NCBI GenBank assembly: GCA_024760905.1
Contig: CM045729.1
Coordinates: 54,788,580-54,852,579 of the forward strand
Length of the DNA: 64,000 nucleotides
Reading direction: 5' to 3'
Origin: Plotosus lineatus
Lineage: Eukaryota; Chordata; Actinopteri; Siluriformes; Plotosidae
Of the stretch, positions 62,692-64,000 are shown one piece after another. The position numbers and the translations under genes were made by a program. The notes beneath the pieces are model-generated. The model did not search any database. It had not been told where the DNA came from and saw only the letters and a program-made list of their open reading frames with translations. The first letter of the stretch is position 1, and each line of letters begins with the position of its first letter.

Positions 62692-63155
62692 TGTGTGTGT
62701 GTGCGTTGACCATGTCTTCTTAGCAGAATTATTTTATGCAAGGTTAAAAGCCTAAGTCAAAAAACTTATGAAACAACAGTAACTCTGACCTTTACATGAA
62801 AAGCATTATGGGAGATGCACCTCCATAATAGCCAATGGGAGGGAGCTGCGTCATCCCTCCTAGCCAATGGAAGGCCAGTGGGGCAGGATGTTGGAAGATA
62901 CCCAATGGGAGGGAGCTGCGTCATCTCTCCTAGCCAATGGGAGGCCAGCGGGGCAGGATGTTGAAAGATAGTCAATGGGAAAGCAGCTCGTGCATTGTTT
63001 GAATGGCACGTTTTAATGGTTGAATGGCATGTTTGAATGTTTGAATGGCGCATTTGGCGTGTTTCGTAAGGAGAACTTGTTTCTTAAACAGAGACAAAAT
63101 TTTGGAAACCTGGATTTTTCATTTGCAGGGACTATCGTAAGGTGAGGTACCACTG
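62373..63155 (-). mobile_element. Tigger element, family ii, both ends present
   Basis: CAGTGGTACCTCACCTTACG and, reversed, CAGTGGTACCTCACCTTACG at the right end. The left flank is TA; the right flank reads CA. Internal TG repeat at 62632-62703. Confidence 0.93.
62632..62703. repeat. (TG)n microsatellite inside a Tigger copy
   Basis: Lies at the same internal place as a shorter TG run in the copy at 53237. Confidence 0.95.
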
Positions 63156-63288
63156 CAATCAAAAATCCTTTGTAAAGCTTAACTTTCCATAAAAATCTAG
63201 AGTGAAACTGTCGTATACACTCATGTCCACTTTATTAGGAACAACTAAATACCACAGCTTGCATAGCCTCACTGAAACTGGAAGTATT

Positions 63289-63614
63289 TATTCATTCATT
63301 GTCTTAACCACCTAGTCTTACTTAGGGTCACGGGGAAACTGGCGGCCATCTCAGCTGACTCCGGGCGAGGGCAGCGTACACCCTGGACAGCTTGCCAGGC
63401 CTCTGCTGGGCAGAAACACACTGAGAGCTATGCAGCCTACTCTTGACGAAAGTCAGCAATGGTTCTTTTACATGCCTCTCACCACAGACAGTGAGAGACA
63501 TGGCCAGACTTTGAAAACCAGGTTAGCTGCACTCATGTGACAGTGACAACCTTGAATCCCCAACCTTGGGATCAGTGATCCAGCGCCTAACCACCAGGCC
63601 ACCACTACCCCAAA
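63289..63614 (-). mobile_element. tRNA-SINE, type B tail, full length
   Basis: ATTCATTCATTGTCTTAACC tail, CACCCTGGACAGCTTGCCAG, body, and the head with CCACCAGGCCACCACTACCC. Confidence 0.88.
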
Positions 63615-63664
63615 CTGGAAATAGAAGAATAGAATTCATATTACAAATGTATATTACATTTGTC

Positions 63665-63698
63665 TATCCATCTATCTATCTATCTATCTATCTATCTG

Positions 63699-63778
<80 letters not shown>
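63665..63778. repeat. (TATC)n, (TC)n and (TA)n compound microsatellite
   Basis: Joined to the 5' end of the last RTE copy. Confidence 0.97.
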
Positions 63779-63781
<3 letters not shown>

Positions 63782-64000
63782 AGATGTGCAGAGTTGCGGC
63801 AACTACAGAGGGATAAAGTTGATGAGCCATACGATGAAGATATGGGAAAGGATAGTGGAAGCTAGACTGAGGGCAGTGGTCAGCATTTGTGAGCAACAGT
63901 TTGGTTTCATGCCAAGAAAGAGCACCACAGATGCAATGTTTGCTTTGAGGATGTTAATAGAGAAGTACAATGAAGGTCAGAGAGAACTGCATTGTGCCTT
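63779..64000 (+). mobile_element. RTE-type LINE copy 7, cut by window end
   Basis: Starts abruptly after TA repeat with GGAGATGTGCAGAGTTGCGG, inside the RT, and reads [40 protein letters not shown]. Confidence 0.92.

Overview
This is vertebrate nuclear DNA, almost certainly from a ray-finned fish. The signs are split coding exons with GT/AG borders, dense RTE-type and L2-type LINEs, tRNA-derived SINEs, Tc1 and Tigger (pogo-like) DNA transposons, and long CA/TA/CT microsatellites. No bacterial or phage features were seen.

The only host gene recognised runs on the minus strand. Seventeen internal coding exons between 60743 and 11449 read as one type I diacylglycerol kinase, closest to DGK beta (dgkb). 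Read right to left they give the end of the N-terminal recoverin-homology region (60667-60743, 57219-57372), a Ser/Pro-rich linker (55601-55831), two EF-hands (50036-43475), two C1 zinc fingers (43289-37106), a short linker (36878-36985) and the first part of the catalytic domain (36618-11449), including GGDG. Splice phases agree across all 16 junctions, giving 1877 coding bases. The first coding exon (beyond 60743) and the end of the catalytic region plus the accessory domain (left of 11449) were not found, so the gene extends past both ends. A further 63-nt in-frame candidate cassette exon lies at 56249-56311.

The rest is intronic and repeat-rich. Left third (1-19000): a Tigger end, a nearly full RTE LINE with target duplications (272-3225), a broken Tc1 element (5498-7110), a second LINE family missing its RT core (12590-15149), an old Tc1 copy with nested SINEs (15700-17150) and a long-arm Tigger-like MITE (17400-18127). 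Middle (19000-43000): a decayed full-length RTE copy (19099-22270), two SINEs sharing a triplicated target (25502-26262), a 5'-truncated RTE copy with two single-base gaps and a 14-bp target duplication (29426-32061), a roughly 760-bp CT tract (34837-35600) and a Tc1 element with an open transposase frame (38848-40262). Right third (43000-64000): more Tigger MITEs, three minus-strand RTE copies, many SINEs, and an RTE copy running off the end.

The most unusual signal is how the repeats are built. One tRNA-headed SINE family carries at least three different 3' ends on the same head and body. One end combines a piece matching the 5' leader of the resident RTE LINE with a piece matching its 3' tail. 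A second is the tail of the resident L2 LINEs. The third is unassigned. Several repeats also sit within tens of bases of dgkb splice sites.
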